The translations under genes were made by a program, and so were the position numbers. A stretch of 64,000 nt of DNA from Zeugodacus cucurbitae (lineage: Eukaryota; Arthropoda; Insecta; Diptera; Tephritidae): assembly GCF_028554725.1 (NCBI RefSeq), contig NC_071667.1, positions 10,461,501-10,525,500 on the forward strand, read 5' to 3'. Positions within the stretch are counted from its first letter, which is position 1, and each line of letters begins with the position of its first letter. The notes beneath the pieces were generated by a model. The model had not been told where the DNA came from and searched no databases. It saw only the letters and a list, made by a program, of their open reading frames with translations. Shown one piece after another: positions 25,759 through 37,189 of this stretch.

Positions 25759-28700
25759 CTTACTTCATTATGGATTTTAACCAATTTATCCGAATTTAAA
25801 GTGCTTGAAATAAAAAAACCGAATATTAAAGTTACTCACTACGTTGTACGTTCTTTGTTTGCGATTGGCTGAATTTTTTGTTAAAAAAAGCTACGGTAGA
25901 TGTCGCAGCCAAAAATATTAATCCGCTGATAAAACTTACCAACAAAAATGTATAACAGCTGATCGGTTATCTAGTAGACGGTAAAATTTTAATTGATCAA
26001 TCAATTTGGCTGTGAAAAACGCTCGTATTAGACTAATTTGGAACAGTATTAAAGGAAAGCTCGTATAGACTACTATTAAAGTGTTTCATAACTTCTTTCT
26101 TTTGCAACAAGTAATGTATGCTTTTAAATGTAGAGTAATTAGAATTACAAACCCACTATACCTACGAAGTTCACAGTACCAGTATAATATACCGCTTAAA
26201 AGCATTACATGTTAACTTCTTACTAAAAATACATTTTCCAATTACTTTCCGACAATTAATTAATGTCTAACGGCTAATTTACGTTGAACCAAAATTACTG
26301 TTAAGAGAACCAAGCAAACTAAGTCGAATGACACTTAAATTTCCCTTACTTACATAAATGCAGGGTTATTAATTCATGAAATAGCCTGAAAAAACAATTG
26401 CAAATGTCAGTTAGTGTCCTAATTCAATTTCGAAATGGCATTTAACTGGTGGATTTTTAAATTCACTAAGATTACAGTGGCGAAATGTGCTTGGAAACGT
26501 TGCAGTTGATTTGGAAATTCGCTTATTAGCGATAACCAGGATGAGTGGAAGCGGCTGAGTGGCCTGATAGTCTGAAGCATAAATCTTTTAATCGGGTTAA
26601 TTGTTTAAATAACGGCAGCGCAATTGACATGGTGGCAGAAGGGAAGTGGTGTAGGCAAGCGATAACAATAGTCAGTCACTTCAGCAGCATAGTTGACTGT
26701 CAAGCTAATAAATGAAAACTAATGGCATTGGAATGCACAACGAGTAGAGAACAAAACTAAAAAAATAACATGAATGACAATAAATAAATAAATTCAAATC
26801 AAATATTATTTGGAAAGTCAAGCCATCTTAATTTATTTAGTTCAACGTAGTTCCATTGAATTGTATGCACTTGAAAGTTTTGGCAGTAAACCTACAATGA
26901 TTGCCTCTTTAGAGCAATAGTGGCATATCGAATGTGGTAATTGCGTTGTTGGCATAATGGAAAAGTCGTTTATTTCCCCATAACGATCAACAAAATAGGG
27001 AAATTATTTTTCTTACTTTCATAATTTGTCGCATGTGCGTGCGCCCCTCATCTCTTGTACTCTCCCGCTCAAAATATAGTTTATGATATTTGTTTTTTTT
27101 TCGGCTAACTAAATTGTTTGAGAACTTTTTTACGTACGCCCAGCTATAAAGAATGATGAAGGCTGTCGAGGCCGCACCACACCTTGGGAGGTATTAAATG
27201 AAAGTCGTATTTGTTATTACCAAAACGGCGTCATGACAACAACTAGCCAATAACACTGCCAAAACACAATATAATGGTTTTGCTACTTGGCCAATTGCTA
27301 GGATACGCTGCGGGCAACACCCAAAACAATAGTCGCGCCGTGAACGTAAAGGAAGGCGCGTGTGTTATGAGAATTAAACTGGCAACGTTTTCCAGTCTAG
27401 TGGATATAGTATACAGTTTTTACACTTCCAGGCCAATCATTAAATGTGAAAACTATTAAAAAAACGAACGAACGAACGAACAATGGCACAAAAATGAAAA
27501 TGTCGAAATTTGCATAAAACATTTTTGTGCGACATTCAGCCAGCAGCTGGTATGAAATTCGTTTTATTTAATTTAGTCTTGCGTGTTTTCGCACAAAATC
27601 ATAAAGTGTAAAAACTCCCTATAGTCAGGCCCACATATGGCCGCTGTGTAAACTGGAAGTATGTCGCTGAGTCAGAAATTATATAAAATTACAAAATTCA
27701 CAAGGTGTGTTTGCAAAAAGTTCACTAAGAAAATGCGCAAGGATAATGAAAACTCAACAAAATGAGATATTGTCTTTGAAACTTTGTCTCTTAACAAAAT
27801 CACACAAAATTGATTAAACTATTTGTACATAAGTGTTGTTGATGATACACGTCACCAAAGTGTTTAACAATAGCGCAAATCAAGTGTTTCTTCTCTCATC
27901 TAAATACTCACGTGCCTGCTTTTGTGTATAAACATGTAAGTATCCGCAGTAAAATACATATTTGAGTTTGTTTAATCGATTTTGAAAGTTGTGCCATCCA
28001 AAGACAAGTGTTACGTGTCATCAAAAGCATGAAAAACAACATACAGTGGTGTAAATAAGTATGTGCATGACAGTATTTTGAACGAGAATTTTCATGAATT
28101 TAATTGTTCCTAAAATTTCATCCTAGTGTCAAGGTACTGTGTATGTGTAATGACGCCCCTAGATCTTTAGGAGGCCCATTGCGAAACCCTGAAAAGTGGT
28201 TCACCCTAAAAAGCATATATTGTTAAGGCAAAATCTTTGATACATATACTTTTGTTTAACTAAACTATATTCAACCAGCCCTAAAGGTCGCAATATTTTT
28301 CGATTTCCATGGGTTCTTCATACAACGTAAAGTCTCTCCAATCTGCCTAACTTCCATGTGGCCCTCTTTACTTTATTATGTATCATATTTCTTATATCAA
28401 AATAATTTAAAGTTTCTTGGTGTAAAAAACCATGTTCCATAAGAAATTCGTATTGATTTTTTTATTAACTTCATGATTATGAATTATGAATTTTCTATCG
28501 TGAACCAATGAGTATTGATTAGTTCATCCTAAACAACACTCCATAAATAATAACCATCTAAACAATTTTTTATTTTGAGATTGAACTAACACCTCACATC
28601 ATTTCAATTCGTCGCTGAGCAAAATATAATTAAAGTTTTCTCACCTCTCTCGAGTAAAAGCCATCAGTCGTCTGGAGTCGATTTCAAACTTGTACGGATG

Positions 28701-29307
28701 CTAGGAAATGTCAAAAGCATCGATTATATTATTGTCTGCTAAGTGGAGAAACATTAATTATCGACAACTATTTTTAGAAAGCTATATTATCTCAGCATTT
28801 CAAGAAGGAATTTGTTTTTACGTTCTCTAATAGACGTTTCAAAATCACTCGTGGAAAGAAGACGTGTTTCAAGTAAAACATCTAAAAATAGAGGAAAAAA
28901 TTACTTTGAGGACAGATTTTAGTGGATATTAGCATATCTGCCTGAATCATAAAATATGCCGACTCATTTTGAATATTATACATAGATATAAACTATTACA
29001 CAAAGATGTCATACTGATCCATAGCTGATATATTTTTAAAAACCTTTTCCAAGCATTAAACAATTTAAATTTGGTATTAATTAAAAAAATATATACTTTT
29101 CTAGTTTTCTATATTTTTAATAATAAATTAATTACATGAAAATAAGTAAATTAAATTAATTAACTAAAAATGAATTTAATAAATAAATAAATATTGAACG
29201 ATAATTACGCAACATTTTTTGTTGTTGGCAGTTGAGTTTAGGAATTCACAAATCACATTCAAATAAGGACTTGAATAATTCCCCAGAACTGCATGTTATA
29301 TATACAA
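25759..29307. other. Gene-free stretch 3' of the oxidase gene
   Basis: No gene is recognised. A tetranucleotide run (AACG)n is at about 27463-27481. At about 28042, ACAGTGGTGTAAATAAGTAT resembles a Tc1-type inverted-repeat end, without a visible partner. The part next to 29308 should hold the oxidase 3' UTR. The only possible poly(A) signal I see is ATTAAA on the minus strand (29175-29180), which is weak. Confidence 0.4.
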
Positions 29308-31383
29308 TTAACAACGCACACGTGGATGCACATCTTTTATCAGATGATCTTCGCCCACTTTGAAAACACCAATCATGCCACGCACCGCCTGACTATCCAG
29401 CGCGCTATGGTACATCCAATATCCTGGATTGCTGCTGTAAAAACGTATGATGGCATAACCTAGCGGTGGCACCTGCACAGTGTCCTTCTGTATAGGATAC
29501 TCATCGGTTGAGCGTTGCAGCAGACCGCGTCTATCGAGATCTCTTATCTGCAAGCAAATCATTTACAAAAACTAAGAAGAACTTTATATTGCAAGTCTCA
29601 CCTGTTTCTCGTCCACTACGCCGCCCAAAACATTCTGGCCGACCAAGCGCACCGTGTATCCATGCAAATGCACCGGTGTCGGTTCATTATTATTATTGAC
29701 CAAAACGATTTCTATCGCGCGATAAGCTGGCAAACGCACAACATTCGTACAAATGCAATTCTTCGTTTCACAATTTTGACCCTTCGCCGCGAGCATTGAG
29801 CGATTGCAGTACACACCTTTCTCATTGAAGAGACCGTTGGTTTGGAGAAGTGAAATTTGTGACGTCTTAAAGGTGATGTCATCAATTTGATATGCGACTT
29901 CCGTAGCGCCAGCCGTTAAACGCGAGCCAAATAGCGAATAGTATGTGAGGAATTCAGTGTCTCGGTTCCATGGTACTTGCTCCAGCGAGCTCAAACCAAC
30001 TGTTGCAACATTCGTGTCTTTTAAATCGGTGCGCGCGCATTCGCTTTTCTCGAATGAAACAGTTTTCTTCAGATGATGCTCGTAATCGCCTACGGTGCGA
30101 TACTCGTCATTACCGTTCTCGCAAAACGAAGTCTTCACCATTGGCAGTTGTGGGAGTGTGCGACCCAACACACTTTGATACGTCAATATCGCGCCCTGAT
30201 AGAGGTTTTCTTTGGCGCAATCCTCGTAGCCACGCACTCTAATCCAGTAGCTGCGAGCCTGTTGATTTGCCTGTAGCACGAAGTCGAAACGTTCACCGGC
30301 GGTCATAAAAAAGCTATCCGCCAGCACTGGCACAATATCATTGCCGTCCGTGCTAATCATAAGCATACGATGGTTCTCCACTGAGAACTCAACCGGGCAG
30401 TTGAAGACGCTATTGTAGATGACACGGAAACGGTGGCGTTTACCATTCGCAACCTGTAGGCGTTCGTAGCGATGTCGTGGATCGCGATCGGACTGACTCG
30501 AAGCATGATTTCTACCCTTACCATTGATGAGCAAATTTCGCACGCGACTCATATCATTACCATACACATAGTCCTGTATGAGCAGTGTGTGCTCCGGCAA
30601 ATCGAAATCGTATAAGTAGGATTGTGGATCGCTTTGTACGGGCTGGCGTATGATGAAACCACCGCCAACACCCAAGTTGCGTTGCAAACCCACGTGGCTG
30701 TGGTACCACACAGTGCCCGCACGTTCTGCATTAAATTGATAGCGATAACCCTCGGCCGGTTGTATTGGATATTGTGTAACAAATGGTGCACCATCCATTT
30801 CGGGCGTGCGAAACATCGGCATGCCATGCCAGTGCATGCTGATCGCTTCGGTGTGGTAGTTGATGACATCCACCACAACAGTGTCATCCACACACACCTC
30901 GATTGGTGGTGCGGGCAGCATTTGATTGATGGCTATAATGGGTGTGTACACACCATCACCGTAAATGCATTGCTGCTTGGGACAGGCCGCTTCGTTATTT
31001 AAGCAACGCTCACATTCAGCGCTCGCTGTCTGGTAATGATGCACCACCAAGCGGTAATAGCATGTGAGCGGTTGATTGTTTTGACAGCGACGTTCGCAGG
31101 AATGACGGCCCTTGCTATCTGTTACGCTAAAATTGGCTGATGCGAGGTTGTACTTATTGTTGTTGTTGGCATTCTCGAGATTGCGGGATATTTGCTCGAA
31201 ATTAACGGCAAGTGTTAGCTCATCATCTGCAACGTCAGCTTGTGTTGCAAAGTTCCCTCCTCCGCCAGTGTGCTCTATGGCTTTCTGCTGCGCTGCTTCT
31301 TCTAATCCTTGCGCCACTGTTACCAGTAGCAAGACTGTAACTGTAAGCGTGGCTAAGCGTTGCCGTAAACGTTTGGTCTGCAT
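29308..31383 (-). CDS. Multicopper oxidase homologue with degenerate type 1 copper site (laccase/MCORP-like)
   Basis: Two exons (31383-29602 and 29547-29308) joined in phase 0 give 673 residues. The start is the ATG at 31383. It is followed by a basic stretch and a hydrophobic segment (about residues 10-26) that fits a signal peptide, so the product is probably secreted or luminal. The 12 codons upstream lack an ATG. A Cys-rich insect-laccase region spans about 96-139 (SCERRC to QQCIYGDG), followed by three cupredoxin domains. Copper motifs: HWHG (184-187) and WYHSH (226-230) are intact. In the third, the first His is Thr569, but HLH (572-574) is kept. In the fourth, the usual HCHxxxH is H641-S-A-L-D-S-Q647, with Met652 kept. 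Thus both type 1 His, the type 1 Cys and one type 3 His are lost, and laccase-type electron transfer is unlikely. Insect multicopper-oxidase-related proteins are the obvious comparison. Orthology is inferred. Confidence 0.93.
29548..29601 (-). other. 54-bp intron of the oxidase gene
   Basis: Donor CAG|GTGAGA (29601 downwards) and acceptor TTGCTTGCAG (ending 29548) join Gln594 to Ile595 in phase 0. Splicing removes an in-frame stop and restores the C-terminal cupredoxin domain. The size is typical of short fly introns. Confidence 0.92.
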
Positions 31384-33298
31384 TGTACCGTTGTCGTTTG
31401 CGTACTGTTTTAAAAACAATTTGCTACATCAAAAGAAAGCATTGAATTTATTAATTTCACTTTCGCTTTTATTTTTATTCGCATTTCTTCCACCGTCTTA
31501 TAAAAGTTATAAACAAAAGACTTTGTAACCGCGCGTTGGAGCTCCAATTGGTATGCAGAAGGCAAGTGCTATTTACCGCAAGCGTTGTGTGGAATCCATG
31601 AATAGCTAGTATGATGTCGGCATATTAATCGAATGCTACCAGCAATTGTTTGGGTGGCCACTTTTGATAAAGAAGGTAGTTACATTAAATAGTATAAAAT
31701 GAAAGAGGAAGAGACAGCTCTGGTTCAACTGTAAAACTAGATTGAATCAGTAATATCAATTTATCGTATGATATGAAGAAGGATATGATGAAGATTTTTA
31801 CTTTTTGAGGTCGTTTCCAGATCTTTCTGGACTCCAACACTTATTGCTAATGACAAATAACGTTGCTAATTTTAAAGATTACTAATAAATCTCTTACAAA
31901 AATGACTAATCGCCTGTTAATTACATCCGTATAAAATTTCATTTTCACTCCGAATTCAAAATTCTCAACGGGTCGATCATAATGTTTAAAAAACGTTTCT
32001 GTACCTGAACTATAGAGATGGAATCAGCGGTCATAGTAATTAGAGTGATCGACTGCTGTGGATTATTAAAAATTATAATTTGGGGGCTGCCAAGAAGAAT
32101 TTTTGGTTGAAATATATTTTTGGGGTAGGGTTGTTATTAATTTAAGAAGACGTTCAAGAAATATAGAACTATGTATATTCATATTAATAGAAATTGATTA
32201 TCGCTACCACCCTGTTATTGGCAACTCAAAACTTGCACATATTGCGCCTAAAAGTATGCACATATTTTTGTTGCTTGCGTGTCGATCAGCAACCGATCGC
32301 CGTTCATAGTACTATTATAAACTTGTATAATTTTTTTACAAATCGCACTGAGTTTCACAAAATTCTTCGATCATAACCCATATGTATAACGATAAACTAT
32401 ATTTCATATATGTATGCATGCTACATTTCTCGCTACATAAATGCATAAAATTTAAATTTTGCATAAAACTTCTAAACTCATACCATTTTCAGATACTTAA
32501 TGCTTTGGAAGTATGTTTGTATTCAAATTCAGACATTGCAATTTATTGTCGTATCCGAAAAATCATTGTGCCATAAAAATTGCTTAATGTACCTTTAGAT
32601 CACATACTTTTGAAAATTGCATAGTTCTACCATATTCGATGGTGCTCGACTATTCTACACCCACAAATATGCACTTCCGTTTAAAAATATTTTTGTTGTA
32701 TATGTATGTATATATACAAGTCTGCATATGTACCCAAGCATTAGTTACATACGCTGGAGATATTGCTCAAAAGCACGTTCATCTTGGCTAACTCCTTTCT
32801 TATGCAATCCGAAGAATTTTACAAGAAGTGGAATTGCATGCCGTATATGTATGTGTGTGTTTTAGAGTATGTATACGTACATATACTTATCTATAAGAAT
32901 AGATATGTCTATTTCATGCTTGGTATTTATGGAATTATGCATAATATTTATGCTTTGTCATTTTTGATAAAGTAATAACAGTACAATCATCGGATATATG
33001 CTTTTCATTTGTTCTTTTTACTGTAACGTATTGGTTGATAAGAAGAGATATTTGCGTATATAGGTCTTTATTTGTTGAAACTATCTCCACCATGTTCTGA
33101 TTGTTTTGTTTAAAAATCTTCATGTTATTTATTTTTATACATTTTTGAAGAGAATTCCACAATAATAAAATTTGAATTGCTAAATATTTTTTTTAAATTT
33201 TATTCGATAAAAAAACCAGATTCTTTAACCACGTTTAATTTTATTATTTTTCTGTATTTTACTTTTTATTTTGTTTACTTATTTTTCTAGAGCAAGAT
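31384..33298. other. Upstream flank of the oxidase gene
   Basis: Expected to hold the 5' UTR and promoter on the minus strand. Acceptor-like sites just upstream of the ATG (TTTTGATGTAG and TTAAAACAG) leave room for a non-coding first exon. CTTTTATAAG near 31497 could act as a TATA element, but this is weak. No other gene is recognised. Low-complexity TATG tracts lie at about 32690-32900. Confidence 0.3.
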
Positions 33299-33705
33299 CT
33301 ACTAGATCTACCGGGATGCAAAACCGCAAAAGTTATGTGTAAGGCGGTAGATCAGAAATACAAGAAGTTCATATTGACGCTCGATAGAAGGAAATATAGG
33401 AACATGGTTGGCTACTCTCTGTCACTGGTTACAATCTAGTGGCAGCGCACGCCTACAAGATGTCAGGAGCAAAATACCAGAGAAGCAAAGGAAAATCTCT
33501 TGTGTGCGTGTCTTGCAGTGTCAATACAACGGCTTCAGCACTTTGGGGCTTCACAGTACGATAATCTGGAAGAGATGTCGTTAGTGAAACCACATCACTT
33601 TTTTTGAATTTCGCTACGTGTCAACACACCATTTGGTATCGCAAAGGGCCAAAATCGGTATAAGTATGACTCATTGACCTACCACATTAACGTAGCCTAA
33701 CACTA
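33299..33705 (+). pseudogene. Second copy of the RNase H / zinc-motif LINE fragment
   Basis: Closely similar to 17368-17800 over GCAAAACCGCAAAAGTTATG, AAATACAAGAAGTTCAT, GACGCTCGATAGAAGGAAAT and ACGATAATCTGGAAGAGATG. An internal deletion removes most of the CxxC segment, and an extra stretch (CAATACAACGGCTTCAGCAC) not present in the first copy is kept. Frames are broken throughout. Both copies end near GGCCAAAATCGGTNTA-type sequence, suggesting a shared 3' end. Confidence 0.6.
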
Positions 33706-36700
33706 TAGTTAATCGTTACGAGTAATTCTCATAGAAGTGTATTCTTCGACTTTGAAAATAGCTTTTGTATGGAAAAAAGGAACTTGATGATAACTTCTGA
33801 ATCATTCTCAAGTTAAATCACTACAACAATAATTATTTTTCATAAATTCGGTGTAAAATGAGGAGCCGTAAAACCTGTATTCGATCTCAACTTCCGACAA
33901 TTCCTAATCTTCGAACTATTAACAGTTTTGAACTCGCCCTCTATGGCATCACTCTGCCAGTATCTGGTTACATGTTATTCGTGTGCCACTTATTCTTTGG
34001 CATATATATTTATACGTATCAGCTAAGTTTTACAGGGCGATTTGCCTGGATTCTGATTGGAACTACGTACATGAACGCAGTGCAGCAGTAGAGGAACCCT
34101 TTTAAATGCCAGTTCGGCAGGATGCAGCACGACTATGGCAACAGAAAGTCACTTACAGATTATCACATGCTACTATTTTACTGATTCAATCGGCAACTCA
34201 TGGTTATCGAGCTGCAGCATGCATTCTCTTACACACACTTCCATAGGCATTTCCTTAGATATATATATGTGCATCGATACTTTTAGCAATCTGCTTTAGT
34301 TTTGCGTCTATTGGTATTCGCTTGGGGCTATTAGTGAAATCGTTCTTCTATTCACTCACCTTGCAATGCCTTCTGGCCATCGCTTTCATTTCAGCTTCCA
34401 CAAGCGTTCGTGTGCACCGTTATATGTTAGGGTATTTGATATGTTTTGCATGTGTGTGTTGACTTTGTTTGCTATGTTCGTGCCACATTGCCACACCAAT
34501 TTGCAGCAAGTGCTGGCGCTTATAATCACGCTGTGATACAACAGCAACAACATATATTTACACTGTACTATAAAAGTCATACATACACACAACTAACGGT
34601 ATATGCCGATCCTTGCACCCAAGCATGTCTGTGTTAGTCCGTTTTCCTGTTCTAGCTTTTCCTGCTTGCTGCAGTTCCGTGTTCCCGACTAACGTGCTCC
34701 GTTGCTTGCACTCCTGTGTTTGCATGTTATAAAATTGGGTCAAAGTTCAAATGCGATAAAAATCGACAGCACAAGTTGTTGAAAATAAAGTGAACGTATG
34801 CCGTTAAAAAGCGCGCACTCGAAATGGAAAGCCGAATGGCGCTGCGAAACGATTGAGATCTTCTTCTTACATATATGTATATATACAATATGTTGTACAT
34901 GCATATGTATATATACATAATAGGAGTGTGTGAGTGTGTGTGCGCCATTAAAGCTCTGCGAAAGTTTAATTTCAGCATTTTCCTTTACAACTATAGTCTT
35001 ATGGTTTCGTCGGTGTACGTGACTGCGGTCTGGAACTTTTCTTCTTGTAAATAAATATGTGTCAGTTACTTGGCACGTGTTGCCCACTGTAAGGATTTTA
35101 AAAATATCATAAAAGAACTGCTTCACTATTTATTTAAAGATAGTTCATCGACCTGACAACTTTAAAATATTGTTTAGATCTTTGTTAGACAAATGAAAAT
35201 AAATTGTTTAATATTGAACACAGTACTATAAATTTTAATAATGCTAGAAACCTTTCGTAACATTTCGAAATTATTCTGAGAATTGAAACACACTCGGTAA
35301 GTGTCTTACAAGGTTTGTAGATAGCTGCACTCCAAGAATATCTTACATTCTCTGCTCCTTTTTCTTTATATTATAGAGTAAGTCCTCAGGTCCCGCTCTC
35401 TATTAATGAATTCGCTAAAGCGTTAACTTATACTCAGAAGACATGTAACCTAAACCTGTTATCCTCTTATATGAGACCTCTTCTTGCGCTGTTCCCAGCT
35501 TTTATGATATCCGCTTGAAAATCGTGAAAGCTACTCCCACTCGTTCCTTTGCACTTATGTTAATTTTTACAATCCGATATTTCCATGTCAAAATATCTAC
35601 GTTAAAATCTTCTTAAGATATTATTTTAGCATTTCGTCGAATAAACAGACTATATGATTCTTATTACCCATTTCGAGGAACTTGAAAATTCATTATTCTC
35701 ATATTTACAGAAGTACTATATCTTACAATAATCAACTTTAAGTTTGAGTTCTTTCATTATTTTAATTTATACTCCGACTGGCTAATGAGTTTATCAGAAA
35801 TTTGTTATCTTATGAATACGCTAAGAGGTTGGCCGAGAGAAGAAACGCATCAAAAATCATAGTAATGTGTGCGGTAGCCTCTATTAAGCCCAAAATTCTT
35901 GGAGCTACTTTGGTATGCCCGTATTGATTAAAGAAAATTTTAGTTTCACGGCAATAATAAAGATTTGTATGAAGACATGCGCTTTTTGTGCAACAATCGC
36001 TTCGCTCTTTTTATCCGCTCTCACTCTCTCTCTTGATAATTGCATTTAGTGCATTCCAGACTGAGGCCTACATTTTTACAACTAATCTCATGAAGCGATT
36101 CAATTTATTTGTGTGCTGTTACATATGTACAAACTTATATACATATAATATGTATATATACATATTTTTATCATAATCCTCGATTAATCAAATAGGCGTC
36201 ATATACAGTTATATGTATATGCCTCCATATCACATTTACCATCGCAAATTACTTAGTACCCAGCTTATCTTCACTGTTTCACGATTTCGACAACAATTTC
36301 ATTAAGCAAATGGCTGCTTCATATACCGTTACCCATATTTATATGCCACTTATGCTCTGCCCCAACTTCTTCACTCGTGGCAACACTTGTGTCATGCATT
36401 GCTTGTTGTTCTACCTCAGCTCAGCAAAAGAAATGTCGGAGAATAGCAAAAACACTGGGACCTCTATGGCACACGAACATGTGATAAATGGATTAGTGAA
36501 GTGAAATTGAATTTCTGCTGCTGATATCATTCCATTCCACTTGCGCTTGTCTTATGACAGCTCACCTTTTTTGTCGCTCTGTTTCTATTTACAGCTACCA
36601 TTTTTTGTCGTATTTATTTCGCCCGTTTTTTTACTTTTTTGTCGGGCATATCAAGATTGTGCTTTGCAATTCTTGTTGTAGTTGTAGCAAGTTTTTTTCC

Positions 36701-37189
36701 ATATTGAACGTTGATTGGGTAGGAGTCGCACCTGACACTCACGTGTCACTGAGCGATAGACATACATACATATACATATGCATGGAAGTCTCGCTGTGGC
36801 ACAAGAAATCCCTGCAATGAAGCATACACAGCGGCAAACTAAATTCAAATCAAAATTGTGGATAAACGTAGAAACTGAGATAAGCGGAGTGGCAAAAGTG
36901 ACGTGTGAACTACATATCAGAACACTTACGACGTTTAATGCACTTTTCTAATTAATGACTGAGTGCTGGCTAAAAATCTGTGGATATAAACTGTGCGCTG
37001 TGTTGAAGTGTGAAATCGCCTAGCCATTATATACAGCGATGTACATAAGTATGTGTACACTTTTCATTTTTATTTTTGCTGTAATATCATGCTCATAGGC
37101 TGTGATTTTCTAAGGAGAAAACCAGAAAATACATATATAATAAAAATTCAATAAAACATCAGGGTTGCATTGGACGAAAAAATCTGAAA
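33706..37189. other. Gene-free stretch
   Basis: No gene is recognised. TA/TG-rich low-complexity sequence lies at about 34865-34945, including a TG run. ACAGCGATGTACATAAGTAT near 37035 resembles the Tc1-end-like motif near 28042, again without a partner. Confidence 0.45.

Noticed and set aside
24953..26060. GATCAATTTACCG at about 24961 and CGGTAAAATTTTAATTGATC at about 25979 as outer inverted repeats around the Tc1 remnant
   Set aside because: The match needs a gap and does not extend. The inner 29-bp repeats explain the element better.
28042..28075. ACAGTGGTG...ATAAGTATG as a Tc1 terminal repeat (similar text near 37035)
   Set aside because: No inverted partner or transposase sequence nearby, so it was not called as an element.
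30549..31002. Open frames on the other strand and in other frames across the oxidase gene
   Set aside because: They overlap the oxidase exon, whose family motifs and splice sites are clear. The overlapping frames match nothing and are shadows.
31384..31419. Twelve-residue N-terminal extension of the oxidase
   Set aside because: It would start at TTG. The ATG at 31383 is directly followed by a proper signal peptide.
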